From Mastigamoeba balamuthi (lineage: Eukaryota; Evosea; Mastigamoebida; Mastigamoebidae), in NCBI GenBank assembly GCA_902651635.1, contig CACRSC010001917.1, positions 962,419 to 1,026,418 of the forward strand: DNA of 64,000 nt, read 5' to 3'. Within the stretch, counting starts at the first letter, position 1. Each line of letters begins with the position of its first letter. Position numbers and translations under genes: made by a program. Under the pieces are notes generated by a model. It searched no databases and was not told where the DNA came from. It worked only from the letters and a program-made list of their open reading frames with translations. Below are positions 31,764 to 43,229 of this stretch, piece after piece.

Positions 31764-33443
31764 ATGTCGGGAGGAGGCCTCACGCTGATGTCCGGGCTCA
31801 TGGAGCTCGGCATGCTGTTCACCGGAGTCGTCAACACGGTCCTCTCCAAGGCGCAGGACAACAGCCGCTCGCGCGGCTGGGACGGCAAGGAGTACCAGTT
31901 CAGCCACCCGTGGACGCAGTGCTTCTTCATGTTCACTGGTGCGCTCGTCGTCTTCGGAGCCTGACGCGCTCCGCACCCAGCACCCCCACCAGGGGGGTTA
32001 GGGTGGCTTCCCCCATACCCCCCATACCCCCTTTCCCCCTCCTGTTCAACGCCCCTCGCGCTGGGGCCAAGGGCGGAAATGTGCACTAACACTGATTGTA
32101 CCTTTTTGCTGCTGCAGCCGAGACGCTCTGCCTGATCTCGTTCTTCATCATCCGGGCCGTGGCCCCGCTGGTCAGCCAGAAGGCCGCCAAGGAGCAGAAG
32201 CCCATGTCGTTCCTCGAGAAGTTCCCGCCGATCCTGATCGTGCCCGCGTTCTGCGACCTCTTCGGCACCAGCGTCTCGAGCATCGCGCTGCTCTACGTCA
32301 AGGCCTCTGTCTGGCAGATGCTCCGCGGCTCGAACATCATCTTCGCCACGATCTACGCCGTGCGCCTGCCTGCTCGCTCCGCTTTTCAAAAATAAACGCG
32401 GGTCAGAGCCGCTCGATCGCGAAACTAACGCAAACGTGCAGAGAATTTTCTTCAAGCGGACTCCGCCCATGTTCAAGATCCTGGGCAGCGCCGTCTGCAT
32501 CTGCGGGCTGGTCCTGGTCGGCGTGTCCAGCGTGCTGACGCAGTCGGACGGCGAGGGCGGGTCCGGGAGCTCGGCCGAGGGCGGCGAGTCCAGCGTGGGC
32601 GCGGGCAAGACCATTCTCGGCATCTTCCTGGTCATCCTCTCGCAGGCCATCACCGCGACGCAGGTCACCGTCGAGGAGGCGCTGCTCAAGAAGAAGAACC
32701 TCAACCCGCTGCACGTCTGCGGCATGGAGGGCGTCTACGGCCTCATGATGATCTCGTTCATCGTGCTCCCCGTCGTCTACTTCGTCCCCGGCGACAACGT
32801 GAGTGCACTTTCCATTCTGCTTCCCTTCCCGGTTCCCCCACACCACACACGCACACACTTGGGCCCATGGGAGCGTGGGTGTGGGTGGCACTGACGGCAT
32901 GGCCCCCCCTCTCCCCCTCCGCCAACTCGGCAGCCGAGCACAATGAGGCGCGGGTCGTACGACAGTGCGATCGACGCGTTCGTCATGATGGGGAACAACA
33001 TCGCGCTGCTGTTCTTTGTGATCTGCTACATCATCTCCGACGCCATCTACAACTACTTTGCGCAGAACGTCACCAAGTACCTCACGGCCGTGCACTTCAC
33101 GCTGATCGACGCGTGCAAGAGCATCTTCGTCTGGGCCTGGCAGATCTTCACGTTCTACTGCATCAACGAGCGCTTTGGTGAGGAGTGGACCAAGTACTGC
33201 GGCATCCAGATCGCCGGGTTCGTCCTGGTCAGCCTCGGCACCGCGATCTTCAACGCGCTCTTCAAGGTCCCCGGGTTCGACTACTCGCACGCCGACGACG
33301 ACGACCTCGGCCCCAAGAAGCAGAGCGACACGACCGAGACCGAGAGAGAGACGGTGCCGAGTGACTCGGCCCCGGAGTTCAACATGAACACCAAGTGCGA
33401 CTTGGAGCTCGGCGAGCTTACCGTCAAGAAAGACGGCGATTAA
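31764..33443 (+). CDS. SLC35F6: SLC35F6-like drug/metabolite-type transporter
   Basis: Four exons. The first (31764-31938) joins the second as FMFT-AETLCLISFF. The protein aligns with SLC35F6 along its length: LMELGMLFTGVVNTVLSKAQDN matches LAGLMLVTGSINTLSAKWADN, HPWTQCFFMF, the PAFCDLFGTSVSSIAL segment (PALCDMTGTSL in human), WQMLRGSNIIFATIY, then QAITATQVTVEEALLKKKNLNPLHVCGMEGVYG (VLEEKFVYKHNVHPLRAVGTEGLFG). About ten hydrophobic helices of the DMT fold are present. SLC35F6 is a lysosomal/mitochondrial membrane protein whose substrate is not firmly known. The C-terminal ~65 residues are acidic and polar (DDDDLGPKKQS), longer than in animals. Introns lie at about 31939-32118, 32367-32440 and 32800-32935. 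Confidence 0.88.
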
Positions 33444-33944
33444 CACCCCTATAGCACAGAGCGCGGAGTCTCTGTAATCAACACGATGCAAAATTAGATA
33501 ACCCGTGCTCTCCTCCACCAACACCAAAGCCACCAACAGATTTTCCCTCTGTTCTGGAACAGAAACTGCCTTTTGTTGTCTCGCGTCTTTCTCATCGCCC
33601 CGTTTTTCTGGGGAAGCACCGGCGTTGGCGAGAAATGCTTGGGAAGTGTGCAATCACGCACTCCAACCTGGTCGTTGGTGCCAGGGATTTTCCCCTTTCC
33701 CGTTAAACACCTTTTTATTCTTGGGAAGCCCACACCAAATTCGCTCGCCCACACGATCGCCAGAGCGTCCGGTCGGGCCTCGTAATATCCCGATACTCTG
33801 TTTCTGGACTCTTGAGCGAGATTTGTACAGCCGAGGTGGCAGATACGAACAACTGACATCAGCAAACGGGGGGACTGCGCCAAAGGAGTGTCTATTGTTG
33901 TTGTAATAAATCAGTGGTCCAAAGTCGTTGTTGTGTAGTGAGCT
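33444..33944. other. Intergenic between convergent SLC35F6-like and nuclear-protein genes
   Basis: About 500 bp of 3'-flanking sequence, AT-richer than the flanks, with weak antisense frames and no recognisable feature. Confidence 0.5.
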
Positions 33945-34646
33945 CACCTCCTCGACTTCTTCGCCGCCGGAGGCTCAGCAGTCTCGGGTGCCACCGAGGC
34001 CACGTCGACACCGAGCGCCAGCGACCACTGATTCCCCTCCGTCTTCTGGCCAAAAGCGCAGCAACCGCAGAACAAAAACAACGTGAGCCCGAAAAAAACA
34101 GAACACACAAACCAAAAAAAAATTAAACAAAATAAAACACAACAACAAAACCGGCGTTCCGAAACCGGGAGTGCGCACCTTCACGAGGAACGGCGACCGC
34201 AGGGCGTGGTGTATCGACAGGTCCAGGTCGGCCTCCTCCTGGCGCTTGCGCCGCGTCTCCACGCCCGCGGGCGTCAGGCACCAGCGGAACTTGTCCAGCG
34301 CCGAGTCCACGTACGACCTGATCGTCCCCGTCGTGCACGCTCCCCCCGACCGCACCACCGACGCCGCCGCCAGCACTGCCACAGCCACGTCACTACGGGG
34401 AGAGGGAGAGAGAGAGGGGGATGAGGGGCAGGCGCACCCTGGAGCTGCACCATCAGCGCGCGGTTGCTCGAGAGCGGGCGCGAGGAGTCGCCGTCGGCGT
34501 CGGGCGAGTCCGAGCGCGAGACGGGGCGGCTGTCCTCGTCGACGGCGGGCGCGGGGCTGCCCTCGCTGGGGCTCGCGGCGCCGCTTCCGCTGCCGCTGGC
34601 GCTGCTGTCGTTGTCGGTCGTCTGCTCGCGCTCGGGCGCCACGGGC

Positions 34647-34677
<31 letters not shown>

Positions 34678-36627
34678 CGGCGGCTGCGGGCGGCGAGGGC
34701 GCGGGCGCGGACGAGGCCCTGCGCTGCGCCGAGCGGAGCGCGTTCTCGTTCTGCTTGTAGCACTCGGGGCAGACGTAGCGGCTCTCGGGCCTCTTGCGCG
34801 CGCCCAGCCCGTTGCTCCTGCCGCCCACGTACTCCGAGACCGACCCGTCCTGGCCCGTCACCGCCGAGAACGTGTACCTCTTGCACCCCGTCTTGAGCTG
34901 CTTGGCGCAGAACGTGCACGCGATCAGCTTCGCCTCCCCCGCGGCCGCCGCAGCCGCCGCCGCCGCCGCCTGCGCCCCGGCAGCCGCAGCCGCAGCGGCC
35001 GCGGCAGCAGCAGCAGCGGCGGCAGCGACTGCCGAGGCCGAGCTGGAGGTGGAGGAGGAGGCGGCGGTGGACTTGGCCCCGGGGGCGCGGTCCCTGCGCT
35101 CCTCCTTGGCCGCAGGCGGCTGCGGGGACGCAGGGGCGGGCAGCGCCTGCGCGAGGGGCGTCGAGGGCCCGCCCTGCCGCGCCCTCTTGGCCGGCCGCGA
35201 CGCGTACCTCGGCGACTGCGGCGCCGACGACGCCGTCGACGGCGGGTCCGCGTCCTCTGTCCTCTCCTTGCGCTTGCGCAGCCACTTGCTCTCCTTGGCC
35301 TCCCTCTCCCTCTCCTTGCCCTCGCCCTGCTGCTGCTGCTGCTGCTGCTGCTGCCCCTGCGGGCCCTGCGGCTGCGCGGGGTTGCGGGGCCTGCCCTTGC
35401 GCTCGCCCTTGTCCGGGACCGCGTGGCTGCCGCCCGGGGGCTGCGCGGCTGCGGCGGGCGAGCTCACGCCCGAGGACGAGGCCTCCTGCGCACCCGCCGC
35501 GTGCTGCTTGGACCGGTCCTTGCGGGGCGTCGACTGCTGCGACTGCGCCTGCGCCTGCGCGTCCTCCGAGTCGCTCTCGTCCTCCGTGTGGTCCCCGTTG
35601 GTCTGCTCGTCGTTTTCGTTTCAGTGCTGACGTGTCGGATAGAGAGCCGAGGAGGAGGAGGAGGCGCTGGGGGCGCTTTGCTCTCCCTCCCTCTCTAGCG
35701 GCCGGGGGGCTCGCGAGCGCACCTCGCCCAGGCAGAGGGTCAGCTTGACGCCCGCCGGGGACAGCTCCCACCAGTCGGGCCTGTCGGGATCGCGCTGGTG
35801 CAGTGCCGTTGTGAGACGTTTGCCCCCTCGCCCTCGGTCCCCTGCCGCTCCTCTTATTGCGCTCATTTTGACTGCCCCAGCGCAAAACAAACGTCACCCC
35901 CACCGCCCAGAGAGCGACGCCCGCCCGGGTGCTCCCAGCGGGGGCAGGGGGTGCGTGCTGGGGAGGAGCGGGGGGGCAGCGGGGCCTGGGCTGGGGGGGA
36001 TGAGGAGGGCTCACGCGGAAGAGGGAAGCGGAGGACTCGAGAGAGGACCAGAGCGCCGTCTCGGCCGACCTGAGGTGGGGGAAGGGCTCGCTGTGCCTCT
36101 CGTTCCACTTCTGCTCCCGCCAGCCGCCGTCAGAGGGGGCCCGCGGGGGTGCGAGGGAGGGGTGCGCGCCTTGGAGACATACTGGCGGATGAGGGTGAAG
36201 GGCGCGCGGCCCGAGCAGAGCCCCAGGGCGTCCAAGAGGTACTCTGCAGAGCCCATGTCTGTCAGTCACCGCAGCGGACAGCAGGGAGGGCAGAAGGGGG
36301 ACGCACTCTGGATCTCCGTGAGCTCGGCGATAGCGGGCGGCTCCTCAAACTCCTGCACGGGCAGCGGGAGGGGGCGGGGGGCACGGCAGGACCCACGCAG
36401 CGGAACCCGCAGGCGGCGATTTCCGTGTTGTTATTTTCTCATGAAGAGCACAGCAGACAGAGGGGGCAGCGACCAGAGGGAGGAGCAGGGAGCAGGGAGG
36501 AGGAGGAGGGCAGCCCCACCTGCGGGCTGAAGACAGGGGGCGAGGGCGACTTGGTCACCGCGAAGAAGTCCCAGCACGGGGGCTCGGGCACGAGGCTCTT
36601 GACTGCGACAGCTTTGGGGCGGACCAT
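33945..36627 (-). CDS. Unknown Ala/Gln-rich nuclear-type protein with a Cys4 motif
   Basis: Multi-exon. Start at ATG 36627 (MVRPKAVAVKSLVPEPPCWDFFAV), end at 33945 with AAKKSRR, a nuclear-localisation-like tail reached by splicing over an AT-rich intron (about 34055-34178). N-terminal exons read EEPPAIAELTEIQ, EYLLDALGLCSGRAPFTLIRQYVSK and RPDWWELSPAGVKLTLCLGE. A related LTPAGVETRRKRQEEADLDL occurs near the C-terminus, so a small domain may be repeated. The middle is low complexity: a 9-Gln run, alanine runs of more than ten, and Ser/Pro/Glu tracts. It also has C..C...C..C (CTFCAKQL...YVCPECYKQ), a likely zinc-binding pair about 50 residues apart. No family recognised. Transcriptional or chromatin role is inference from composition. 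Confidence 0.6.
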
Positions 36628-36840
36628 AAGACCCGAGCTTTTCAAAACAGTGATTTCTCTTCCTTCTCTCGGAGATTTCTTATTGATGAACAAATATCAA
36701 CGACACCCCTGACGTTGCTCCCCCCCCAGCCACCAAGTCCGGAGAAAAACAGAACCCGCTCCCCACCTCCTCCGCTGCCACACGACCAGTCGGCCGTCGC
36801 GACGGGATGGGGTGGTGGGAGGGTGCTCCACCCCCCACGG

Positions 36841-39800
36841 CTACTTCTTGCCGATGCCGAGGATCGCCGCGTGCTTGGACTCGCCTCGTCGCGTGAGCGC
36901 CGTCTTGAGCGTGTCCATCTCGAGCGCGGCCCTCGTCATGTCGTCAAAGTCCGCGCTCTTCTTGGGCGTGTTCTGCAGCATGTCCTGCAGCAGCAGGTAG
37001 TACTCGGGCACCCTCTTGAGAATGCGCTCGAGCAGCGGCACGAGCGACACCTGGTTCCACTCCTCGATCCTCTGCAGCGGGGGGAGAGAGAGAGCGAGCA
37101 AACGGCGAGTGAGCAGCCCAGCACGGCAGCCGCGCGCGCGGACCTTGAGCCACGAGCCGAACGAGGGCTCGCTCGATATGGCCTGGTCGAGGAGCGCCCG
37201 GTAGTCCTTGCAGCGCGTGACGAAACGCGCGTAGGGCTGCAGCTCGGGCAGCAGGTCGAGGAAGATGTCGCTGACCTTGTCAATCGTCTCCCACGCCTTC
37301 TCCCGCTCGGCCAGCCGCGACAGCAGCTCCGCGTGTATCGTGCACGCGTGCTCGAGGAAGTCCCCTATCTCGGTGAAGGCGCTGGCGAAGCACGGCGGTA
37401 TCGCCATGCACCCAGCAGCGTCGACAAAGACCACCTGCCCAGCGCAACCGAACGCAACCACAGCCCGTCAGCAAGCAAGCAAGCCGACCCCGCCGCGGGG
37501 GGACAAGACGGACGGTCCGGGCGTGGTCGATGGTCTCGAGGTACTCGCGTTCAGACTCGATGAGGTCCGTGAGGGTCTTCTTCCGCCGGACCTTGTACTC
37601 CTCCTGCTGGAAGTCGAGGAACTGCTGCGACACCTCGGCGGGGTCGATCAGCACGGTCCTCCTGAACGCGCTGCGGATCAGGCAGTCGTGCGCGCGCTCC
37701 ACGACGCTCTCGAGCTCCCTCAGGTCGTCCAGGTCGCACGTGCCCGCCAGCGCAGCGTCCGGCCCCAGCAGCTTGAAGCTCCCAACGGCGGTTGTGTCTG
37801 GCTGGAACGCAGCAGTCTGCGGCAGCGAGGTGGGGTCAGTCGGGAGGAACGCACGCCCCCAGCAGGCTGGGTGGGCAGGGCAAGCGGGCGGACCTGCAGG
37901 TTGATCTGGTACTTGAAGACGTACTTGCCCGTCAAGCTCCTCTCGCTGCTGGTGACGACGGCAATGTCGTTGAAGAGCCAGAGGACGACCTTGGACCAGC
38001 CGTTGGAGACGGGGATCTCCCGGAGGAAGAGGCGGTCGGGGTTGCTGAGCAGGTCGCCCTTGTACTTCTTCCACTTGCTCCGCGTCTCCACGAGCTTGTC
38101 CTGGTTCTCCGACACGCGCTTGCGCTCGTTGATGTAGTCCGCGAGCGCCTTGATCGTCACGATGGCCGCCGTGAGCAGCTCCACGTCGGGGTGGTCCGCG
38201 GGCGTCGCCTTGAGCATCTCCTGCAGCAGCAGCACGTCTGCACAGAGCGGCGCAGGGCGAGGGTATCAGCGCGTGCCAGCGCACACACGAGCCAGCAAAG
38301 AGCAGCAAGCAGGCGGCGCACATCGCGGGATTCTCTGCACGGGCACCACGAGGTAGCTCTCGATGGGCAGGCCTCCAACGAGGTCCGTGTGGTCGATTTT
38401 CTGTGCGCGCGTGTGTGTCTGAGACCCGGGCGAGGGGCTGCGGATGCTCGGCAATGGTGGGAGCGAACCTCGACATGCGACCTGAACTCCGGGTACTTGT
38501 CCTTCACACGCGCAAGAGTCGCCAGAGCGTTGTCGTCTGCACGGCGGCCAGCCGTCAGACGAGCTCACTCGGGAGCGCCACAACAACAAGGGGGACAGGA
38601 GGAGAGAGAGGGCAGCGCACAGTTGTTGATGTAGTACTTGTAGAGCTTGATCCAGCCGGCCTCCTGGAAGAGGTCGCCGATGACAGACTCGGAGCCCCAC
38701 GCCTCGACGCGCTCGCTGAGCCTCGTCATGAACTTCTGGTGCAGCGTGTTGATGACCTCGACGTTGGAGAACAGCGCCACGATCTCGTCCTGCGGGATCC
38801 CGAACTTCCTCATGGGCTCCATGTAGAACTGCACAGCCCCCCCAGGCCCCCCCCCAAGCCGTCGTTGACATCAAAAATTCTGTGCGTGGGTGGGGGGTTG
38901 CTTGGGCCGAGAGGCACGCGTACGGTCAGCATGACGCTGATCTGGTGCAGGTAGGTGGCCTCGGTGCTGTGTATCTCCTGCGCCACCTTGGCGCGCTTGC
39001 GGAGCTTGTGGGAGCGGTCGTCGGGCGGCGGTATCTGCGCGTTGGCCCTCGGGCGCGGCGCCACCTGCGCCTCCACCAGCGGCAGCGCGATCTCGCTCTG
39101 CCCCCGCGTGATCGCCACGTGCTGCTCGATCCCCAGCTGCGCGCGCGCCCTCCTCTGGTGCTGCGGCGTCTGCCATCCGTCAGCAGCGGTCGCTTTCGTT
39201 TTTTTCTTGTGCGGAGAGCGCGCTCCTCCAAGTGCAACCCCACGGACGGGCTTGGCGGGCAGCAAGGAGAGCCCGGGCAGGAATGGAGCACACACAAGCG
39301 GAAAACGCCTGAGAGGGGGAGGGGAGGAAAAGGCACTCACTGGGGGGCTCGACAGGCACATGGCCTCGGGGGACACGCTGGGCACCGAGCCCGCGGAGCC
39401 GTTGGGCGTCATCGGCAGCGGCGCGGTCGGCGGCACGTGCTTCCTGCGCGCGGTGCCCGGCCGTGACGGCGGCCATCGCGGCGCTGCCGGGCCGCTCCGG
39501 GGCGCCGAGCGACAGCGGCGACATCTGCCCCCCCGCCAGCGGCACCTCGCGCATCGACGAGCTCCGCGTCAGCACGTGCGCCGTCGAGGCGTTGGACGGG
39601 CGCCGCGGCGGCGGGGGCTGCGGCGACGGCGGGTGCGGGGACGAGGGCGACGACGACGTCGACGAAAGAAGCGGCGGCGCGGCGGTGGGACGGAGGCTGT
39701 CGGCGCGCCTGCCCGTGGGCGGGCCGACCATGGCGAGCAGCCCGGTGCCGAGGGGCACCGCGCAGCTGGGCGACGCCGAGCAGCGCGACGGTGGCGTCAG

Positions 39801-39899
39801 CGCGTGCGACGAGATGGGGGGCGTGCCCGCGGACCCCGTGCCGCTGCCGCCGCTGGCAGCGGGCGGGCGACGCCAACCCGGTGCGCCGCCTTCATACAT
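36841..39899 (-). CDS. Rho guanine-nucleotide exchange factor with DH-PH-DH architecture
   Basis: Reverse-strand gene of about ten exons, start at ATG 39899, stop at 36841. A ~200-residue Ser/Pro-rich N-terminus leads to a first DH domain: KVAQEIHSTEATYLHQISVM, VVPVQRIPRY-type helix (SYLVVPVQRIPR), VLLLQEMLKATP. A PH-like module follows (KWKKYKGDLLSN, VVLWLFNDIAVV, YVFKYQINLQ). Then a second DH domain appears: TLTDLIESEREYLETIDHA, IGDFLEHACTIHAELLSRL, LVPLLERILKRVPEYYLLLQDMLQNTP, ending close to the stop. DH domains load GTP on Rho/Rac/Cdc42-type GTPases, and PH positions them at membranes. In the second DH the usual P.QR.PRY helix is altered (LERILKRVPEYY), so its activity is uncertain. Exon edges are approximate. 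Confidence 0.88.
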
Positions 39900-40133
39900 G
39901 GATGGGGGTCGGTGATTGGTGGGGTGGGGTGTCGCAGAGTGGCGAGGCGAATAACTAACAGACAGGTGTTACCTGGTGAACCCACAGTGTAACTACTATA
40001 AACAACGACCAAATTGAATGCCCGGAACGAGATAGCCCCACCAAAGTACAGATCTCTCCGCGGCATAATATCTCACCCCCGCGCGCCAGAGAATATGGAA
40101 CTGCGACTTCGACTGCCTCGCCGTTGCGCAGCA

Positions 40134-41415
40134 CTATAGCGACTGTTTGGCTTTAACGCTTGCAGTGACGTCCTTGTCTTCTTTGTGAGCCTCCCGCTCC
40201 TTCTCCCACTGGGGGTGGCCCACCACGACGTCTGCCGCCCGCCCGAGCCCAAGCAACACGTCAGCGACGCGGCCACAGGGGGCAAAAAGCGGAGGAGCGA
40301 GCGCTGCGCTGCGCACCGTTGAGGTCTGCGAGGTGGTCCTGGATTCTCTGCAGCCTGACGAGCGGGTCGATGCCCTCCTTGGCACTCGAGACGAGCTTCC
40401 TCTGCTGCAGCTTCTCGTACAGGTTCTCAATGCTCATCAGTATCTCTCCGTGCACTCGCGTCTGTAGAGCAGTCAGAACCGTCACAGGTCAGGGAGGGGG
40501 GAGCTGACCCGGTCCATAGCGGCAGCCAGGAGCCGTGTGGCGTTGGACTCGAGGTGCTCGGTGTGAAGCCTCTCAGCGTCCTGCCTCTGCTTCTGGGCAG
40601 CGAGCTCGCCCTCGAGCATGAACAGCTCCTCGCGGTACCGCTTGTCCAGGGCTGCCAAGTCCGCCTGGGCTGCCTCCAGCTCGGCCTTGGACCGCTGCTG
40701 CTGCTTGCTCGACACGTGCTGGGCGTTCTGCAGTGTCTCGTGCCGTGTCAGCACTTCGCCGATGGCCCCGAACTCGTCGTTGGCGTCGACGACCTCCATC
40801 AGGTACTTCTGGTAACGTCCCAGCGACTCTGTCCCCCTCTTATCAGCAGGGCGATGAACTGCAGTGGTCTGTGGGCGCACCCATGACCACTGCGGTGGAC
40901 TCGCGGAGGGAAACGAGGCGCTTGAGCTCCTCCTGCTGGGCCTGAAGCTCCTGCTCGGCCTTCAGGGCAGCGCCCTGCTCCTCTGCGCACCTCTTCTCAG
41001 CCGAAGTCCTCTTGGCCTCGTTCTCGTCCGTGAATCGCCTGAAGGCCATCCGCTTGTCCTCCATGGTGAGTTCCTGCGGGCTCGGCTCAGTCAGTGCTCG
41101 AGCTTCACGCATGGGCACCGAGGGCCTGACCTTTTGTCGTAACGCGATTTCCAGCTGCTGGCATCGCGCCAGGCGCTGGAAAAGATCGAGCTTCTTCGAG
41201 TCGAGCGTCTCCTGCTCAGCAGCCGCGTCTTTGCGCTTCTGTGCCAGTGCGACTGCAGCGGACCCGCTCTGTAGTGATTCCTCCGAGCCTGAGGGCTTTG
41301 GGCGGCCATCCCTTTGCGAAAAGAGGGTCAGGCACGGTACGTGAGGGAGTGTGCGCGGGGCGTACTGCTGCACGCGGCCGCGCTGGGTCACGAAGGTCTT
41401 GTCCTTCTCCGCCAT
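40134..41415 (-). CDS. CCDC42/DUF4200-type ciliary coiled-coil protein
   Basis: About four or five exons on the reverse strand, start ATG 41415 (MAEKDKTFVTQRGRVQQYA), stop at 40134. The product is almost entirely coiled coil. The diagnostic block is ESLGRYQKYLMEVVDAND followed by EFGAIGEVLTRHETL, which matches the SLSRYQKFLEAVVAKSDEF/EVLARYDTL block of CCDC42 and CFAP73/MIA2. Members of this family sit on axonemal doublets with the modified inner-arm dynein complex, or at the base of cilia. Upstream helices (KRMAFRRFTDENEAKR, ELQAQQEELKRLV) and the C-terminal segment (IENLYEKLQQRKLV, RLQRIQDHLADLN) also fit. Its presence implies that this organism makes a cilium or flagellum at some stage. 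Confidence 0.78.
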
Positions 41416-41508
41416 TGCTCTATTTTTACACGAGATTTTCCCGGGGAATCTATCAGCCTTTAGGAATCTAGAGGATCAATCGGCAGATTCAATTGACCAC
41501 AAGTAAAA

Positions 41509-43116
41509 ATGCGCGCCACTTGCGTACTCGCTCTCCTCATCTGTCTGGGCTCCTCGTTGGGCCCGACGTGCCAGGCGGAGATGTGCGACCACCTCGACCC
41601 CGCGGCCTGCGTACTGGACCCTTCGTGCTCGTGGTCCATGGGCGAGTGCCGCCTCGACCTGTGCGGCGAGCGCCTCAACGTGGGCGCCTGCGAGTCGGAC
41701 CGCCTGTGCTCGTGGTCTCTCGGGGATTCCCCGACCTGCTCGTCGACGTGCGGCCGCTTCGTAACCCACCAGGAGTGCAATTCTAGAAATTCCTGCGCCT
41801 GGGAACCATTCTCGGAATCCTGCGTCCTCAACGCCCCTCTTACCTCGTGCGCAAATTAGTTTAGCAGGACGAAGTGAGCTCACAACCTGCGACAGGGTGA
41901 GGATGAACTGCTCGCTATGGACCCATCCGACCACGTGCCCATCAGGGCTCTGCCAGTGGAACTTCTGGGAGGGAGAGTGCGACAACTGGGAGACCGTCTA
42001 CACCTCCGATCTCGAGTGCGATATGCCGACAAGGAGCGCATGCCTCTACAGCTCGGCGTCGTGCCTCTGGGAGCAATCGCCGTACTCCCTGACAGGTTTG
42101 TTCCACAATTCCTGAGAATTTGCCCGCTGATTCGCGGGTTACAAGGGAGCTGTTCCAAGGATCCCTGTGCGTTCGCCGACAGGAACAGATGCGAACTGCT
42201 TTCACCGTCGTGCGAGTGGCAACAGCCCCTGGGTGTGTGTGTATCATCCTGCAGCCGCAGCACAGAGGCCAGCCAGTGTCTCTCCTCGCCACTCTGCTCG
42301 TGGCACTCGGTTTCTCGATCGTGCTCGCTCACGGCGTGTGACGAACTGAACCCGACGACGCCGCAGAAGTGTGTTTCATCTGCGATAGGGTGCTCCTGGA
42401 ATCCCTACTCGGAGTCGTGCATGTCGGACCCGTGCTCTGCAATCGTCGACAGGGAGCTATGCAAGGGTGGAGAGGGTGTTGCTGGAGACCACAAGTGCGT
42501 GTGGACCTCTGGAACGCCGCACTGCAGGGACTCGTGCACGCTCGCTGTTTCTTCAGAGCGCGAGTGCTCCTCTGCTGGGCGCACGTGCGAATTCAAGGAC
42601 GGCGTGTGCTCTCACGTGGTGGGAACAAGACGCTGCTCCAGCATCTGGGACTCGCACAGATGCGGCAAGGCTGCAGGATGCTTCTGGGACAGCGAGATGA
42701 GTCTGTGCCTGTTCGACTGGGAGTGCTCGGTGCTGGCGTCAGAGGCGTCGTGCCAATGGAAGCCGAGGAGGTGCACCTGGGATGCTCCGACATCCACGTG
42801 CATACGGAGGTGCGCCCTGTACAATGCAGAAAGCTCTGCGCAGTCGTACAACGACCAAGAGAACGAGTCCGAGGAGGAAAGCGAGAACGAATCCTCCGAG
42901 CACGACCTGCACGAGAAGTCGGAAGGCTGGAAGTCCAAGAAGCAGAGGATGGTTCTCTGGTGGAGTTCAGTGTGGCGCAACCACACGGTGGCGATTTCGT
43001 CGGCCCTCGGAATCCTGTCAGCGTTTTCGCTGGCTCTCGTGGTAGCCGTTGTGGGATGGAAGGTCTGCAACCAGCCAGCACGCCTGACGGGCTACACCGA
43101 GATTCCAGGCCCTTGA
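41509..43116 (+). CDS. Cysteine-rich type I membrane protein with repeated C-x-W units
   Basis: Exons near 41509-41855, 41880-42093 and from about 42145 to 43116, each frame open. A signal peptide (ATCVLALLICLGSSLGPTC) is followed by about ten or more imperfect units of the form C...C.W......C (CSWSMGECRLDLC, CSWSLGDSPTC, CAWEPFSESC, CSWNPYSESC, CFWDSEMSLC, CTWDAPTSTC), each about 25-45 residues. Then an acidic juxtamembrane stretch (ENESEEESENESSEH), one membrane helix (ISSALGILSAFSLALVVAVVGW) and a short cytosolic tail (KVCNQPARLTGYTEIPGP). It looks like a surface receptor or adhesion protein with disulfide modules. I recognise no named family. The paired PYSESC/PFSESC units point to internal duplication. 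Confidence 0.7.
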
Positions 43117-43229
43117 GTCGATTGCAAACCTTTACTGTCGATTGGAAACAGAGCCTAGTGCTTGAAACATGATCTCTTAACAGGTCTGCATGTGACGTGA
43201 GGATTCGGAAAACGAAGGACTCTGAGCGG

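Noticed and set aside
31061-32725. Long reverse-strand open frame across the SLC35F6-like gene
   Set aside because: Opposite strand to a well-supported transporter; no conserved motif.
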